NCBI RefSeq assembly: GCF_021018805.1
Contig: NC_086253.1
Location: 33,915,583 to 33,979,582, forward strand
Direction: 5' to 3'
DNA from: Prinia subflava
Lineage: Eukaryota > Chordata > Aves > Passeriformes > Cisticolidae
Length of the DNA stretch: 64,000 bases
Shown here: positions 44,861 to 57,800 of the stretch, in pieces
Layout: each line of letters starts with the position of its first letter
Numbering within the stretch: the stretch's first letter is position 1
Notes under the pieces: generated by a model
Seen by the model: the letters and a program-made list of their open reading frames with translations, nothing else
What the model was told of the DNA's origin: nothing
The model's database searches: none
Position numbers and translations under genes: made by a program

Positions 44861-45124
44861 ACACAAACACACCGTACAAACATTTAATGTTTATTATCAT
44901 ACCTCTTATTTTGTACTGTAGTTGGTTATATATACATGTTCAGCTACCTGTGCATCCTGGGAGACTTTTACGACCTAGCAGCAGCTACAAAGTGTTAATA
45001 AACTATAACTCTATTTCCGCATCAATTTTATATCCGGAGAACAAATAAAAAGTCCGATTTTCCGACGATTTAATATGCTAATGTCAAGCTTTAATAAATA
45101 GCATTTACCTCAAGAGCGTGAGCA

Positions 45125-45133
45125 GGGCGAAAA
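45125..45133. promoter_or_regulatory. E2F-like site upstream of DCTD
   Basis: GGGCGAAAA (reverse complement TTTTCGCCC) lies 261-269 bp before the DCTD start codon at the edge of the CpG island. It fits the E2F class of sites common in S-phase nucleotide-metabolism genes. The site is short, so chance occurrence is possible. Confidence 0.35.
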
Positions 45134-45199
45134 CCCACACGCTTGTGTCAAAACAAAACATCAGAAGCAACGTCTGTCAGAAAACCGAACAGACATTCG

Positions 45200-45830
45200 A
45201 GTAGCTGGTTTACAGTGTGGCGGGGCTCGCAGCAGCCCGGGGTGGCGGCGGGGTCCGCCGCCGGGCGCTGCGGGCGCACCCGAGGCCGGGCTGGGCCGGG
45301 CCGCTCGGGGCGCGGCTCGGCAGCCCCGGCCCGCCCCCGGCCCCGCCCGCCCGCCTTGGCGCCCTGCGGCGGGAGCAGCGTGGCCGCGCCAGCATGAGCG
45401 GCCCCCAGCCCGGCCAGCAGCGGAACGGGTACGCCAGTGCAGGGCCCGCGGGAGTCTCCCGGGCTCTTCCCGCCCGTCACCCCGCGGCTCCCTCTCCCTC
45501 CGACAGCGTGCTCCCCTCGCACGCCGCCTGACTAAACTTTCTCCGGGCGGGCCGGGCCGCTGCCGCCCGCGGGTGAAGCCCCGGTGGAGGGGCCCGATGG
45601 CCCCGGGTGGTGCGGCCAGCCCGGCCTCTGAGGGCGGGAGGGAGGGAAGCGGGGATCCTCCGGGGCGGGAGCGAGGGAGCGAGGGAAGCGGGAGTCCCCC
45701 AGGGCAGGACGGAGGGGCGCGGAGAGGAAGGTCCGCGCAGCCGGGGGCTCCCCACGGCCGTCGCCGTGTGGAGGGAAACCCGTCCCGGCAGGGAGGCGTT
45801 TCCTGAAGCCCCTAAAGGCCCTGTGGTGAG
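45200..45830. promoter_or_regulatory. DCTD: CpG island over DCTD promoter, exon 1 and start of intron 1
   Basis: A sharp GC- and CpG-rich block starts near 45200, covers exon 1 and ends about 400 bp into intron 1. The likely transcription start lies between about 45200 and 45390. No TATA box is placed convincingly. Overlapping open frames on both strands here are composition artefacts. Confidence 0.85.
45394..45428 (+). CDS. DCTD: DCTD coding exon 1
   Basis: It encodes residues 1-11 ([11 protein letters not shown]) and two bases of Gly12. The ATG at 45394 is in good context (GCCAGCATGA) and is the first ATG in its frame; the frame upstream is open but begins only with a GTG, so an extension is unlikely. 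The donor is GG|GTACGC with GT at 45429-45430. The GG joins the first C of exon 2 to make a glycine codon, which supports this exon even though its sequence is poorly conserved. Confidence 0.85.
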
Positions 45831-48800
45831 GGCATGGCCTGTTTTACTTGGGTTTCGTAATCGCTGGGGTAGGAAAAAGAGCGGGCAAGGTGTCTTGTGT
45901 TCATTATTTCCGGAAATGAGGACCGGCGTGAGTAATAGGCAATTAATTAAACTCAGGAGTGACTCTGTAAAAGTGAAGTACGTTCAGTGAGGGAAGTGTT
46001 CTGGTATTGCTTAATTGAGGTACAGTATTCATACACAGTGTTTATCTTTACAGGTCTGATGGGTTATCTCCCAAGAAAATTGAGCATATAATTAATTAGC
46101 AATGCACTGAGTATTGTTTTCCTGTAAGAAAGATTGAGTGTTCACTTTCAAAACCTTCCTTCCCAGTACGGAATATGTAATGACCCTACCTCAGTACCTA
46201 TATGAGGGGAAAGATGAGAAGCCTCAAGTAAAGGAAATCCCACATTTAATGTAATAGTGATCATAAAACATGAGAGTTAAAGAAGTTTGTATTGAAGGTC
46301 ATCAAGAGCCCATATCTTGTTTGGCTTTTGGGGAACAAGAGCTTAGCTGAAGATGTTTATTTCTTATTTTTAATGCACACTTCATTTTTTACCTGTGATT
46401 TCAATGCCAAGGCATTGATAGTTGGCCTTCAGTAGTATACATGATATTGGGGAATCATACTGCTCAAATGCACATGACATCAAATATGAGGAAGCAGAGG
46501 AAGAACTTAAAAAGAGGCAGGTTAATCTGATACCCCCCAGTCCTCCAGTTGTACTATATTGTTGTATAGCTGACTGTCATAATTGTCGTACGAAAAAAAT
46601 TGAGATGATAAATTCTGCTTTAGGCTTCTCAAAAGAAATCTTCATTTTGGTAGACCATAATGCTACTCATTTTTTAGAGTAGCTGAATGACATTTGTGCC
46701 TTTCTCAGATGGTGTTACAGCTTACTTGAAGCCTAGATGGATGAAGAAGAAGTGAAAAGGGAGGCAGTGTTCTCTAGTTACAGAACCGTTTTCTCTATTC
46801 TCCCTTGAAATAACCTTTACAAAATTTTCTATAGGCTACTAATTATTCTAAAATTTAGGTTTTTCTTTCCCCTCATTGTTCTTAGCAGCATTCTTCATCG
46901 CTTTCAGTTTCTGTTACTTTTGTTCATAAGTTCTTATGGGTTATCCTAAGGCTAAGCCTTGATTGCCTGTTTTCCAGCTAGCTATAGTATTTTCTAGAGT
47001 AGCTTTCATTCATGGAATTCTAGAACTTACAAATGAGCATAAAGAAGATTATCAGCCACCCCAAATCCATAAACTAATTTTCGTGTGTGTGCTTGACTGC
47101 TAGCCAAGGCCTTGGCTTCTGCTCAATCAGAAATTAAGTGGTTTATACCCTTTTCACAGTCTTGAGTTCTTATGCACTGAGTTGAGGGAATTATCTTGCC
47201 AAACACAGTGCTGTTAAGTAGAAGTAATTGAGTGTGGCCTTTGGGGGGTTTTTATGTTCTCTTTGATGTAAGACTTCTGCTTATTTTTTAGTTATGCTCC
47301 TCTCCCTGTGAAGTTGGTACTCTGAGGGACCTCCACTTACACACAGTTCTGTATTTATTAGAAAAGTAAATACTAGCTTTTGTTATGTTTTGAATAAGTA
47401 GAGTTGCTAGGGAATAATTTAACAAAAGAAGATCTCATGACCTCTTAGTTCAGAGTTCTGCTATCTTTCTGGAGCCCTTTTCCCAGAATGTTTTATTCAG
47501 TGTAGTTCTGCATTGTGTTTCATCCCTCTCCAAAGACATCGCTGTGAATGTCACTTAGCCAGGAGCCATCATTTAAAGTCCAGTTGTGTTTTAGATTTTG
47601 TAAATCCCTTTTTTTGAGGTATTTTAAATAATCATGTAGCTGAAACATTTTCTTGATGTTCTCAACCTGTCAAAGTTCAGTTTGGCACAGAGTGGTGTGA
47701 GGGCGTGTCTTTAATCTCTTCTTTCTCTGAGCACTTTTCCTTCTTGGTAGGATATAGCCCCAACCCTTTAGTTACAGTGATTCAAGTCAGTCTGGGCATT
47801 CTTAGAATCACATACTTGATTTGGGTGTTTGCTTTGACAATTGACAGTTCAGGGCACTATTTGCAATATTGTCAAAGTCTGAGGGAGGTGTGTGGGTTAC
47901 ATCAAGAGTGTATGTTCCTCCCTCCTTACTTTGAGATGGTAGCCTTAAAGAGGATCCTCATTCATTCCAAGAGCAAGCCAAAATTGCTAACTTGTAATGT
48001 GCCACATACAGACTATTCAAACCCAGCAATTTATCTTTGGTAAATAGCACCTTGTAGGTTTCTAAAGTAGTTTTATCATGTGCTGGCATTGTTTTCACTC
48101 AAACAATGTAACCTCTTTATGACAACCTAACTGCAAGCCTCTAATACATGCTTTGAGTTATAAAAATAATGATTAACTACACACTTGCCTTCTAATGTTT
48201 GTCGTCTGAAAGTGCTGGTACTAGTGTTGCTAGGAGATGTCTTGCTGCTTGCAGTTACCTGTGATGTAGTTTTCTGTATGGCCGTACATCACAAGAAGGG
48301 TATCTGGGTCTTAAGCTGTAGTCTTTGGTGAGAGGGGGCCCAAGAAAAAAACTACTGTGCACCTTGTATTTTGACAGCCTAATGATTGTATTTGAGAAGT
48401 TCCATTGGTTTGGTTTTCAAGTTGTAGCAATGATAGGTGAGAGAGTTTGGGGAAATTTCTTTCAATTTGATCTTTTGTTTGAAATTTTCAAAGCTTAAGC
48501 ATATGTGAGGAGAGAGAGCTTTCTGCCTTTCTTTTCTTTGAGCTGAAAAGCACAGAAATTCCCCTGTTGGGTCTTACACTGTCTGAGCAGGCTTTCACCC
48601 ATAAGCAGGCAAGAGAAAATGATGTATCACCTTTTTTTCCTTCCTCCTTCACCCAAATATACCCTTCGGGGCAGGGAAAGAAGCAACCTTTTGTGGCACT
48701 TTCATATATTCTATCTAAAGGCAAAGTTCTTGAACCCGTCTCCTGTCAGTTTTCAAAAGGCTTTCATAAGGCATAATCTCAAGAGAAAATTAGCAGGGAG

Positions 48801-51800
48801 CTGTTGGAATGGCCTCAGATCTTTGGTGGTAAATGTTGTAACAAGAGGTAAACTTATGGTGGTAACCATGTGGTCAGAAATGAATGCCTGCAGAGGAAGT
48901 CACCAAACAGGAAGCTTCTGAGCACTTGTCATAGGCAGAAGTATAAAATAACTTAGAGGCTGATAGTTATCACAGTCATCATAAAAAAGATTATGTTGTT
49001 TGAGTGAGAAGAATGGCAGTACATGAGATACGTGAACCTTAGAAATATACAAGGTGTTATCTATAAAGGATAAATTGCTCTGTCTTTGAATTGCTCAGTG
49101 CTCTGAATATCTCAGCCTTCTTATCTAAAAATGAAATTTGCAACCTTGCTTGGATGCCTTTTCCTTGAAAGAACATGTTGCATGTATAAGTTCCTGGAAA
49201 GCACTTTACACTGATGGTTTTACTATCAAAATATTACTGAATATGTGCTCTTAGCCACATTCTGATCCTGGTTACTGTAAACTTGTGCATGTTAAAATAA
49301 AATGATTTGTAGTAACTCTAGGTCTGTGGTGTTTGCTGATGGCTGTTTTTTTCTATAAACTGTAGTTTCAGCAGTGAAGCATCCTGCAAAAAAAGAGAGG
49401 ATTATTTGGAATGGCCTGAATATTTTATGGCAGTAGCTTTTCTGTCAGCACAAAGAAGCAAGGATCCAAGCTCTCAGGTAAGAAGGCAACATATAATAAT
49501 AACATAACCTAATCTATATTGCATATCGCATTCGATGGACACATAACAGGTTCAGGAATTTCTTAATGAAAGTTATTTCAGTGTATAGCTATTCAGTTTT
49601 CAGCATAGTCAGCACCTTCTGTTACAGAAATTCTCATATTGGGCCTAACCTCATACGTATTATTCTGTGTATATTTGTAGCTTGAAGTTTTATAAATCAT
49701 GTTTTCATCTGGAAGTTAAAATAATACATGCGTTTTGTCTCCTTTTTCCAGTAAATATAGTCACTTTTAGAGGAGGATAAAACTGCTGGAAGTTTTAGGT
49801 TGTAATTTTTATGACACAACATTTTACAAATGTCTTTTCTTCACCTGTGAGAGTATTTGTTTCTTATTGGGTTGACTGGAGTTTTCTTCTAGTTTGTTCC
49901 TCCCTCAGGATCCCCTGTTCCCTATGCTTCACTGTCTGTTCCCATTTTTCACTTTTCATGTGCCTCAGTTCAATATTGTTCAATATTGATTTCAGGTGAC
50001 TGATACAGGTGCTGAAACATGCTATTCTATGGGATCCAGTCATCCTGTTAGATTTCCTTTGTGCGAAAAAAATCAGGAAGCAAATACCAGAAAAAACAAT
50101 CTGTTCACTTCCTTCTGTACATTATGGCACTTAGCTCTCTGAAAGTTGTTCACTTGGGGCTAAAGTTTTGTTACCCAAGGGCTGGTTGGTAAACACATTG
50201 TCTGAATTAAAATTAGTACTATTGCAATTTCAACAAATAATATGGGCAGAAAACATAAAAATGGGACTCTGCTTTAAGAAAAGTCCCTTTGAAGACTTGG
50301 GTTGAAGCAATAAAGGGTGGGAGTTAAAAGGTTTTGAACTTTAGTGCATGTTTGCAACAAGCTGCAAAGGCTTGTGAGGCCTCCATAAGCCAGCACTTGT
50401 ATTTCTGTTACATCTTTCATAACTTTTCTTTTGCTCACGTTGCTCATACTGCTACTGGGAAAGCTAGTTTGGGGAGCTGAACTTACGTTTTTACTAGGGT
50501 TTGTTCAGTGCTGTTTCTGCTCCTTGAACTAAGTTCATTTCGTAATTGGACAAGGAACAGTGCTGGCAGGCTGGGATGGGCACAGCATGACCGAAGGGGT
50601 AGCAGAGTTACATCTGCCCTGACTTATTGCAAAGCCCCAACAGTTGGGTACAATTGTAGCCTTGCTCACCAGATGGTGTGACTTAATATATCAAGTGAAG
50701 CTTGTATCTCTTAAATGGAAATTGTAGGACTGACTGTTCATGTCTTATCTTTGTTGTTGACACATTGTTTTGCATGCTGTTGGTACTATATAAATCTGTT
50801 TTTATTTAGGTTGGTGCCTGCATTGTAAATTCAGAAAACAAGATTGTTGGAATTGGCTACAATGGGATGCCTAATGGTTGCAGCGATGATGTACTACCCT
50901 GGACAAGAACAGGAGCAAATAGACTAGACACAAAATATCCTTATGGTAAGGCTTCTTGTAGTTGACAGGTTAGACTTGTGATGTCTGTATCTGTGGAAGT
51001 TCAGCTGGTAAAGTGTGGATCAGTTTTTCTTCCACTCACTTGATACTGTCAATGTGTCCATACGTGGTACACTAGGATAAAAATCAGTCTTTCTGAAGAA
51101 CTGACATCCTGGTGAAATAGGTTCATAAATATTAGCCATTTTAACTGTGTTATTTAAAGGGTCTCTGTGAAATCTGGTGGACCTTTCAGCAGGGCTGACT
51201 CTTCTGGATCAGGTGTGGTTTGCAGGAGCCAAGGAGGCTGGGCTGCCTCAGGCTCCACACCATGAGCGCTGTCTGCCGTGTGTGGAAGTGGGGTTTAGAG
51301 CTGCCTCGTGGCCTGCAATGGCTGATGTGGGGAAGAAACCTTGGTTAGGACTGGTAAGAGACCATACAGTGCCCGTGCTTCCTTAAGTCCCCCTTTGTCT
51401 TTCTGTACCCACTCCAGCTCCTGCTGCACCTCTTGTGTGTGACACCAATGCAGCAGAAGCCACAGGCAAAGAAAAAACAAGAGCTTCTTCATCCTGAGCT
51501 GCATCTCAGCCTCTTCTGAGCTCAGGAATGGCAGGGTAGAGAAGCAAGAAAGAGAGAATCAGAGCCTTGAGAAATTTTTCTTCTCCCTGCATGGGTCAGG
51601 AAAGTCAGCACCAGAGTTCATCTTTTGCAGAGAAATAGACTCTCTTCCAGTGACCAGTATTTATCTCTGCCTGTTAATTCTGTTTCTTACTTGTAACTTT
51701 AACAATTGGTGTGATAGAGAAATTAAACTTGCATGAGTTTTGACATAGCCTGAGTTCACTCAGAGCTCTTTCTAAAAACCTTTTTCTGGTTTTCTATAGC

Positions 51801-54800
51801 ATTGAAGTGAAAGATGATATGCAGTGGTTCAGCACATAATTCATCAGTTTGATATTTTTGACTTCTTAAAAGTCCAGTACTTTGTCCTTGTTCACTTCAC
51901 CAATTTATTATAAAACCTCTAATGGTAGTTCTTAAGCTCAAGACCATTTCATATTATTTTTTGTAATGGGTGCATTCCCAATATAGGGCCAGATTTGAAG
52001 TCTGCCTCTGCCAAATTTTGAAGTCTGCTCTGAACCACTGCTTTTACATATACTGCTGTGGCCATAATGGTTCAACTTAGTATGACTGCTCTTTATTTAT
52101 AGGGCAAGGAATCAAGTGTTAGTCCATTGATTAAATAAAAAGCACTGAAAACAGAATATTGATTTTGGTTGAATCTTTATGCTGCTTTAAGGTCTCAGTT
52201 CTGAGCTAAAATCAGTGTGGGTGGTCTGTGGCATCGGAGCGTGTTCCAGGCACTCAAATCTAAGCTGACCAGCTTAAACTAAAAGTACTGTGAGGAATCT
52301 TTGTACAAGATGATGTGAGAGTGTTTTTGCTAACTCTGACTGCAGAAGATGTGGAGCATGTGATGTTTAAAAAATGAGCTAACTAGTAACAGCTTGGAGT
52401 GCTGAGTTGATTTCCAGGAGTTGGTCTAACTACTACCCTTCCCCCCATTATCTTAGTCTTCACCTCATTAAAAAAATCACAGCTTTGTAACACAAAGTGT
52501 CTGCTGTGATGAATAAACAACCTATTTTGTAATTCACAGATCATTTAAACTCTAGCAATTTCTTATTAATCTTGATAGCACAGTTGACAGACCAGACAAG
52601 TATATATAAAAAGAAAATCTTCGGCTTAAAAAAAATTCTGGTAGATGCAGAGACACATAGAATTGCTGTTAAAATCTCATTAAACTGTCATTTTTTCCTT
52701 TCTCCTTTTGCTAATCATTACAGCATTTGTGTAAATTGAACTTTTTCTCCTTGCATTTTCCTGACTGGCTTGTTCAGAGACAGTACAATCTTACTGTGTG
52801 CTTTGTTAGCTAACCATGGCACTTCCATCACTGCAATGTAGCTTGTTGGATGAAGCTGATGGTAATTGTGCATGTACTACCACACCAAGTTGGAAGTTGT
52901 CTTCTGGAGCTACTTGATGCATCTGCTACAGAAAAGGTCTGGGGTTGGATCTGAGTGCTGACCACCTGGTCTTGGGTGCTCTTGCGGGTTAGCCATGAAC
53001 ACTTAGCTCACTTCCCATGTTTTGCACTACGCTTTGACTAGCTTTCACCAGAACAAAGCTTCACTATTGCTCTTCCAATGGTGCTCCGGAGGGCAGGGTA
53101 GAAAAAAGACTGCAAGAAAACAGTCATCAGGTATAGGCTTATAATGCAAAGCCTGCTGAGATGGTATGCTTAACCCTCCTTCTTCCCTCAGGCCATACTG
53201 GCAGATATGCAACACATACTCGGTTTCATGTTCTGAAAAACCCTCTCTGGTGGACTGCATAAAAGTCTTCTCACTTCTTTATGCACTTTGAACTGAGACA
53301 TACAAAATAACTGTGTGGTGTCATGGGACTCCTGGAGCTTGAGGAAACCCAGGGCCGAGGGTGATGTGTTGCTGAGGGAGCCCTGAGATGAGCATGAGCC
53401 AGTCTGTGCCGGTTGGCCTCAGGGCCAAGGGTCAGTCCCTGGCCCTGTCTGTGTTTAGCAGCATAGACATAGGAGGGGATTGGACCCAGAGGCGATCTTT
53501 GCAGAAGGGTGTTAGGTGATCCTGTAACAAATGTATTGAGCTCCAGAAAAACTGATGGATGCATTGACCTTAGAGCTCTGACTAGATTCACTGTTTCAGG
53601 GCTAAAAGTCTTCCAATTTCCAAGCTAAATTTATATGTGGTTAGTTTTTAGGTTCTCGAGTGTGCTGGCAATGTTCTTTTAGTTTTTCTTATTCACTGTG
53701 GTTAACCCTTCCTCTTTCCCCGTGCATTTACTCATAACAGTTACCTTTTGAACTTCTGTTGTGAGATTAAACAAGTCCAGTCACTCTTGCGTTTTGCTGT
53801 ATCGACGCTTGTTGGTTTGAAATTCACCACTGTCTTGATTACCTATGTCTGCTGCAATATACTGTATGTATCTCTCTTACACCCTCAAGAGTGGGTTCTT
53901 CTCAGCTCACTGTTAGGGGCAGTGTTGTGCTTGATTAAGAAATCCAGGGCTAACCTGAGCTGCTACTGGGAGAAGGCATCAAAATGTGCTAGCTTGTGTT
54001 CACTTTTCCTTAGAGGATGCAAACGTTTGCAAGGCATTTGGATATTGCAGGAATAGTGATGTGGATCCTGTGTGTTGATACTGTGCATTCCTTATGAGAC
54101 TCTTGAAGTGGATAAAGGCTCTTCCCTCTAGTTGTGGTGTATATTTGAACAGCATAGCCTTGTTATATCAGAAAGCACAGAGTGTTTTGCAGAGTGACAT
54201 TTTTCACAGCACAAAACCAGGATTTTGTCATTATGTTGGAACTGGCTGCAGGCTGCCAGTCAGTGACAGCAGCAGGGATGTGTCTGTGCACATGAGAGAA
54301 ATGGAAGGCTGATTTTACTAAGATGTTATTAAACATTAACTTATTAAGTATTATTATTATTATTATTAAAAGCGCTTCCTGAAGCATTGTGTTCAGTACT
54401 ATGTGGAGAAGCTTTTTAACAATTAGGCAAAATTCTATCTTTCAGAGTCAAAAGTATGCCCTCTGTTTCTGTTAGATGAATCTGAGGATTTGTTGATGTT
54501 TGGTTTCTTCTCACCAATCATTTAAAATACTACATTTTTCTCCTATTAACACAAATCTTACCACTAAATCTAGTTGCTGTGCTCTTGTTATGCCCTCTGT
54601 CTCCACTGTATCCATTTGACAACCAGTCTCTAATTAAGGGTTTTAAATTAAAATGACTGGCAAATTGAGAAACCTCTGAGCAATACAGAAAATATTGAGT
54701 AAGTATGCTTAAAAATATTTATACAGGTTCAAATATGATAAAATATGTGCTGTGGCAAAAAGTGTGCTCTAATTGAACAGTACCTGCTGTGTAAAATGAA

Positions 54801-57800
54801 ACAAACTGTTATCAACATTTCCTTGTGTTAGGATTATGAGCTTTTTGTCAATTTTTCAGAGAAATGAACACTCAACAATATTCATGCAAATGTTGGTTTT
54901 ATAGAAGCTGTTATTTTGACAGCACAAAATTTGATAAGGCGCTCTGAAGAAGTGTGCCTTATCACTCTCTCCAACTGGCAGTGCAAAGATGAGGCTTCAG
55001 CTGGGAAGGGGATCTGTAGGAGATGGTGTCCACTTACAGCCACTCACTCTTGACCTGCATGGATTTTTGTCCAATTCTGGTGTCATACATCAAATCTGTA
55101 TGTTTTGGAAATTTAGAAACAACAGAATTTTTGGAAATTTAGAAACAACAATTCCTCTTGTTCTGCTTGCCCGCTAAGAAACACCTGTGTGCTCTGCTAG
55201 GAGTAGGACCAGCTTGGAGCAGGATGGGAGAAACTGTGAAATAGGCTAGGTTAACTAATGCTGCTGGGTTTTGAGAGACGCTTCTCTGGTCTGACCCTGC
55301 AAGTTTTGTGATGTTCATAAATGGGACAAGTGGTTCCCATCTTCACTTCCCAGTTCTTGCTACTCATGGAAGAAAGCAGTGAGGCTGAGGTTTCATTTTT
55401 CTTACTGCAGTCTGAAGAGGCTAGGACTCCCAACAAATCTGCTGCTGTTATCTTTGCCTCTGTGCCCTGGCCACAGCAGCTGCTCTTCTCCAGCACACAG
55501 AGAGAGAGACAGAACAGCAGGAAGGGCTGAGGGCAGTGCCAGCCCAGCATCAGTGTCCTGCCTGCCCTTAATGCAGTGACCAGCAACCATCCCTATGCTT
55601 TCAAAAGGTGGAAAAAAATAGATGTCTTTCCACAAATTCAAGATGCATCAACCACTTCCCCTAATGGTTGTCACTCCAGACTCCATTCCTTGAAATAATG
55701 TTTTGATACCTTCCGTGTGATTCTTGCTGTGTTTAGTGTCAGAGTTCCAGCGAGTAAAGTATAACACAATTCTTAGTCTGGCTCAATTAGTAATTAAAAG
55801 CACTAAAAAGTCATTCTCCCTAGCCCTTCCTCTGATTGCTTCTTTAAAGGGTCTTTAAAGTTTTGGTGGTCCCTAGCATGCTCTTCATCAAGCATGCCTT
55901 TAAACAGTATTAAACACTTTGACTAGTCTTGTAGTTCTTATAAAATTGCTAGTCAGAACACGTTTAGAATGTGAGAAGAGTACTTCTGACTCTGCAACCC
56001 ACTGGGAACATGCTCATGTTAAGTGTTCCATCCTGAAAAATTACCATTTATAAGGTAAGCAGGGGTCTCTTATTTACAGGTGAGCTTAAGGATGAGTACT
56101 ACCTCAGCTGTGCAACACAACCAGCATGCAATGAGAAGAGCTAGAAACACTAGCAATTAATACTATCAGTAATGAAGCAGTCATTCATTGGCTTTTCTGG
56201 GTTTTTTTTTTCCTCTCATGAACATAGTAGCAGGTGGTGGGAATGTCAGAGCGCACATTTAACTTCTTGTTGCATGGTTGTTTCTTCAGCTAATGAAGCC
56301 TTTTGAGAATACTTTTCAAACTACTTTTACAGAATGGAAACCAGTGTTGTGGACTTGATACTATGTTGGCTATATGTGAATATTTTTTTTAAAAAAACCA
56401 AAGCTCTGGAGCCCCTCATAGGGTATTGTAATAATTATTAGTTTTACTAGTCTGCTTAAAGTTACAGTCCAGAATTCTGAATACTGTGCAGCTGTGAATG
56501 ATTATTTTCAGTTAGCTTCTTACTACCTCAGAGAGGACAATTCGTAACTATTAGCAGGAGCTCTTAACAGCTTAGAAAACTTTGTAACACCCTAAGTGTA
56601 AACTAGCTAGTCATTAACAAGAGGGATTTTGGACTTCTAGATTTGTTTTCTTTATCTCAAAAAAGAGAAAGAAAAGGCAAGCCTATAAGAAAAATCTGGG
56701 GGTAATACACCTATCTTACCTGGTGAATGCCTATTTGTCAGAGAGAGGTGAATATGAGTAATTGGAAATTAAGAGTGATGGGACAAAGCCTAAAAATACT
56801 TGTCTGATGCCAGCACCTTCTTAAGAACCATCTGGCATAATATCCCTTTATAAGTAGCAGTCATCTAAGGAGATGTATAAAACAAAGACACGTGTAATGA
56901 TAGTTCCCCAGAATATACTTTCAAATCACAGCAACTGAGACAAAATTGTTTGGTATTTAATAGTCCAGTAGGCTAAAAAAAAGTAATACTGGCTGGAAAA
57001 TGATGACTTCTGGAATCAGTGCATGGTTCTGGTCCTGTACTAGTTTCTGCAGTAAGTTCAGTAAGAAATACTTGGTTAGGCACATGAAAAATGTACCTCA
57101 TTTTCTATTTGAAATGAAAACTTGCTGGGTTTATTGTAGACTTAAGTACTTTTTGTCTTGGAATGATTAGTCTGTTTCTTATTGCTGTCTGGATCTTCTG
57201 TCCACATGGGATAGTTGTAATTTTTTGTAACTTCAGATTGTGTGAAGATGATCTAGAGGCAAAATTTGTGGTTTTCCCTTGGTCCAGCTGATTATCTTCT
57301 AGAAGTTATTCTTGGCCTGACCTTGTTTTTGCTTGGGAAGAGGTTTGTTGTTGAAAGTTTGTAGAAGTCTGCCAAAAGAACCTTTTTCTCTCATTAGTGC
57401 AGGAAGGAAACTTGTTGCAGTACTAATAATAAAACTTGTCTGGTTTTACAGCTAAAGATTTCTGAGTTTTAGTGAAGGAAAAATATTTACTGAAGGAATT
57501 AATTTTGTTTCTATTTTAGTTTTGGAAACCTTTGAAAACAGCCTCCTTTTTGGAGGTCTTCCAAATTTTAAACTGCTGCCTAGAACGTAAATATATTGTT
57601 CAAAGAAACTTGAAAGTGATGTTTCTGTCCTGTTGACATAACCCCTACCTCCAGTTGTGGAAATTATGTCACTCTCTTACTCAGTCCTCTGTAGCCCCAG
57701 AAGAATAATTCTCTGACTATTGTGAAAGCTTTATAAGATTGGTGCAACTTAGTAATATACTGGGAGTTGAATGTATTTTCTGGCTTTTCTAAATGCACAG

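Noticed and set aside
45217..45393. In-frame N-terminal extension of DCTD upstream of the ATG
   Set aside because: The extension begins with GTG, not ATG, lies in the CpG island and has no known counterpart in the deaminase family. The ATG at 45394 has good context.
45148..45755. Minus-strand open frames across the DCTD CpG island (up to 124 codons)
   Set aside because: GC-composition artefacts antisense to the promoter. No splice or domain evidence.
53271..53591. A 106-codon minus-strand frame in DCTD intron 3
   Set aside because: No recognised motif, and it is in a slightly GC-rich intron segment. Considered possible repeat-derived sequence but not assignable.
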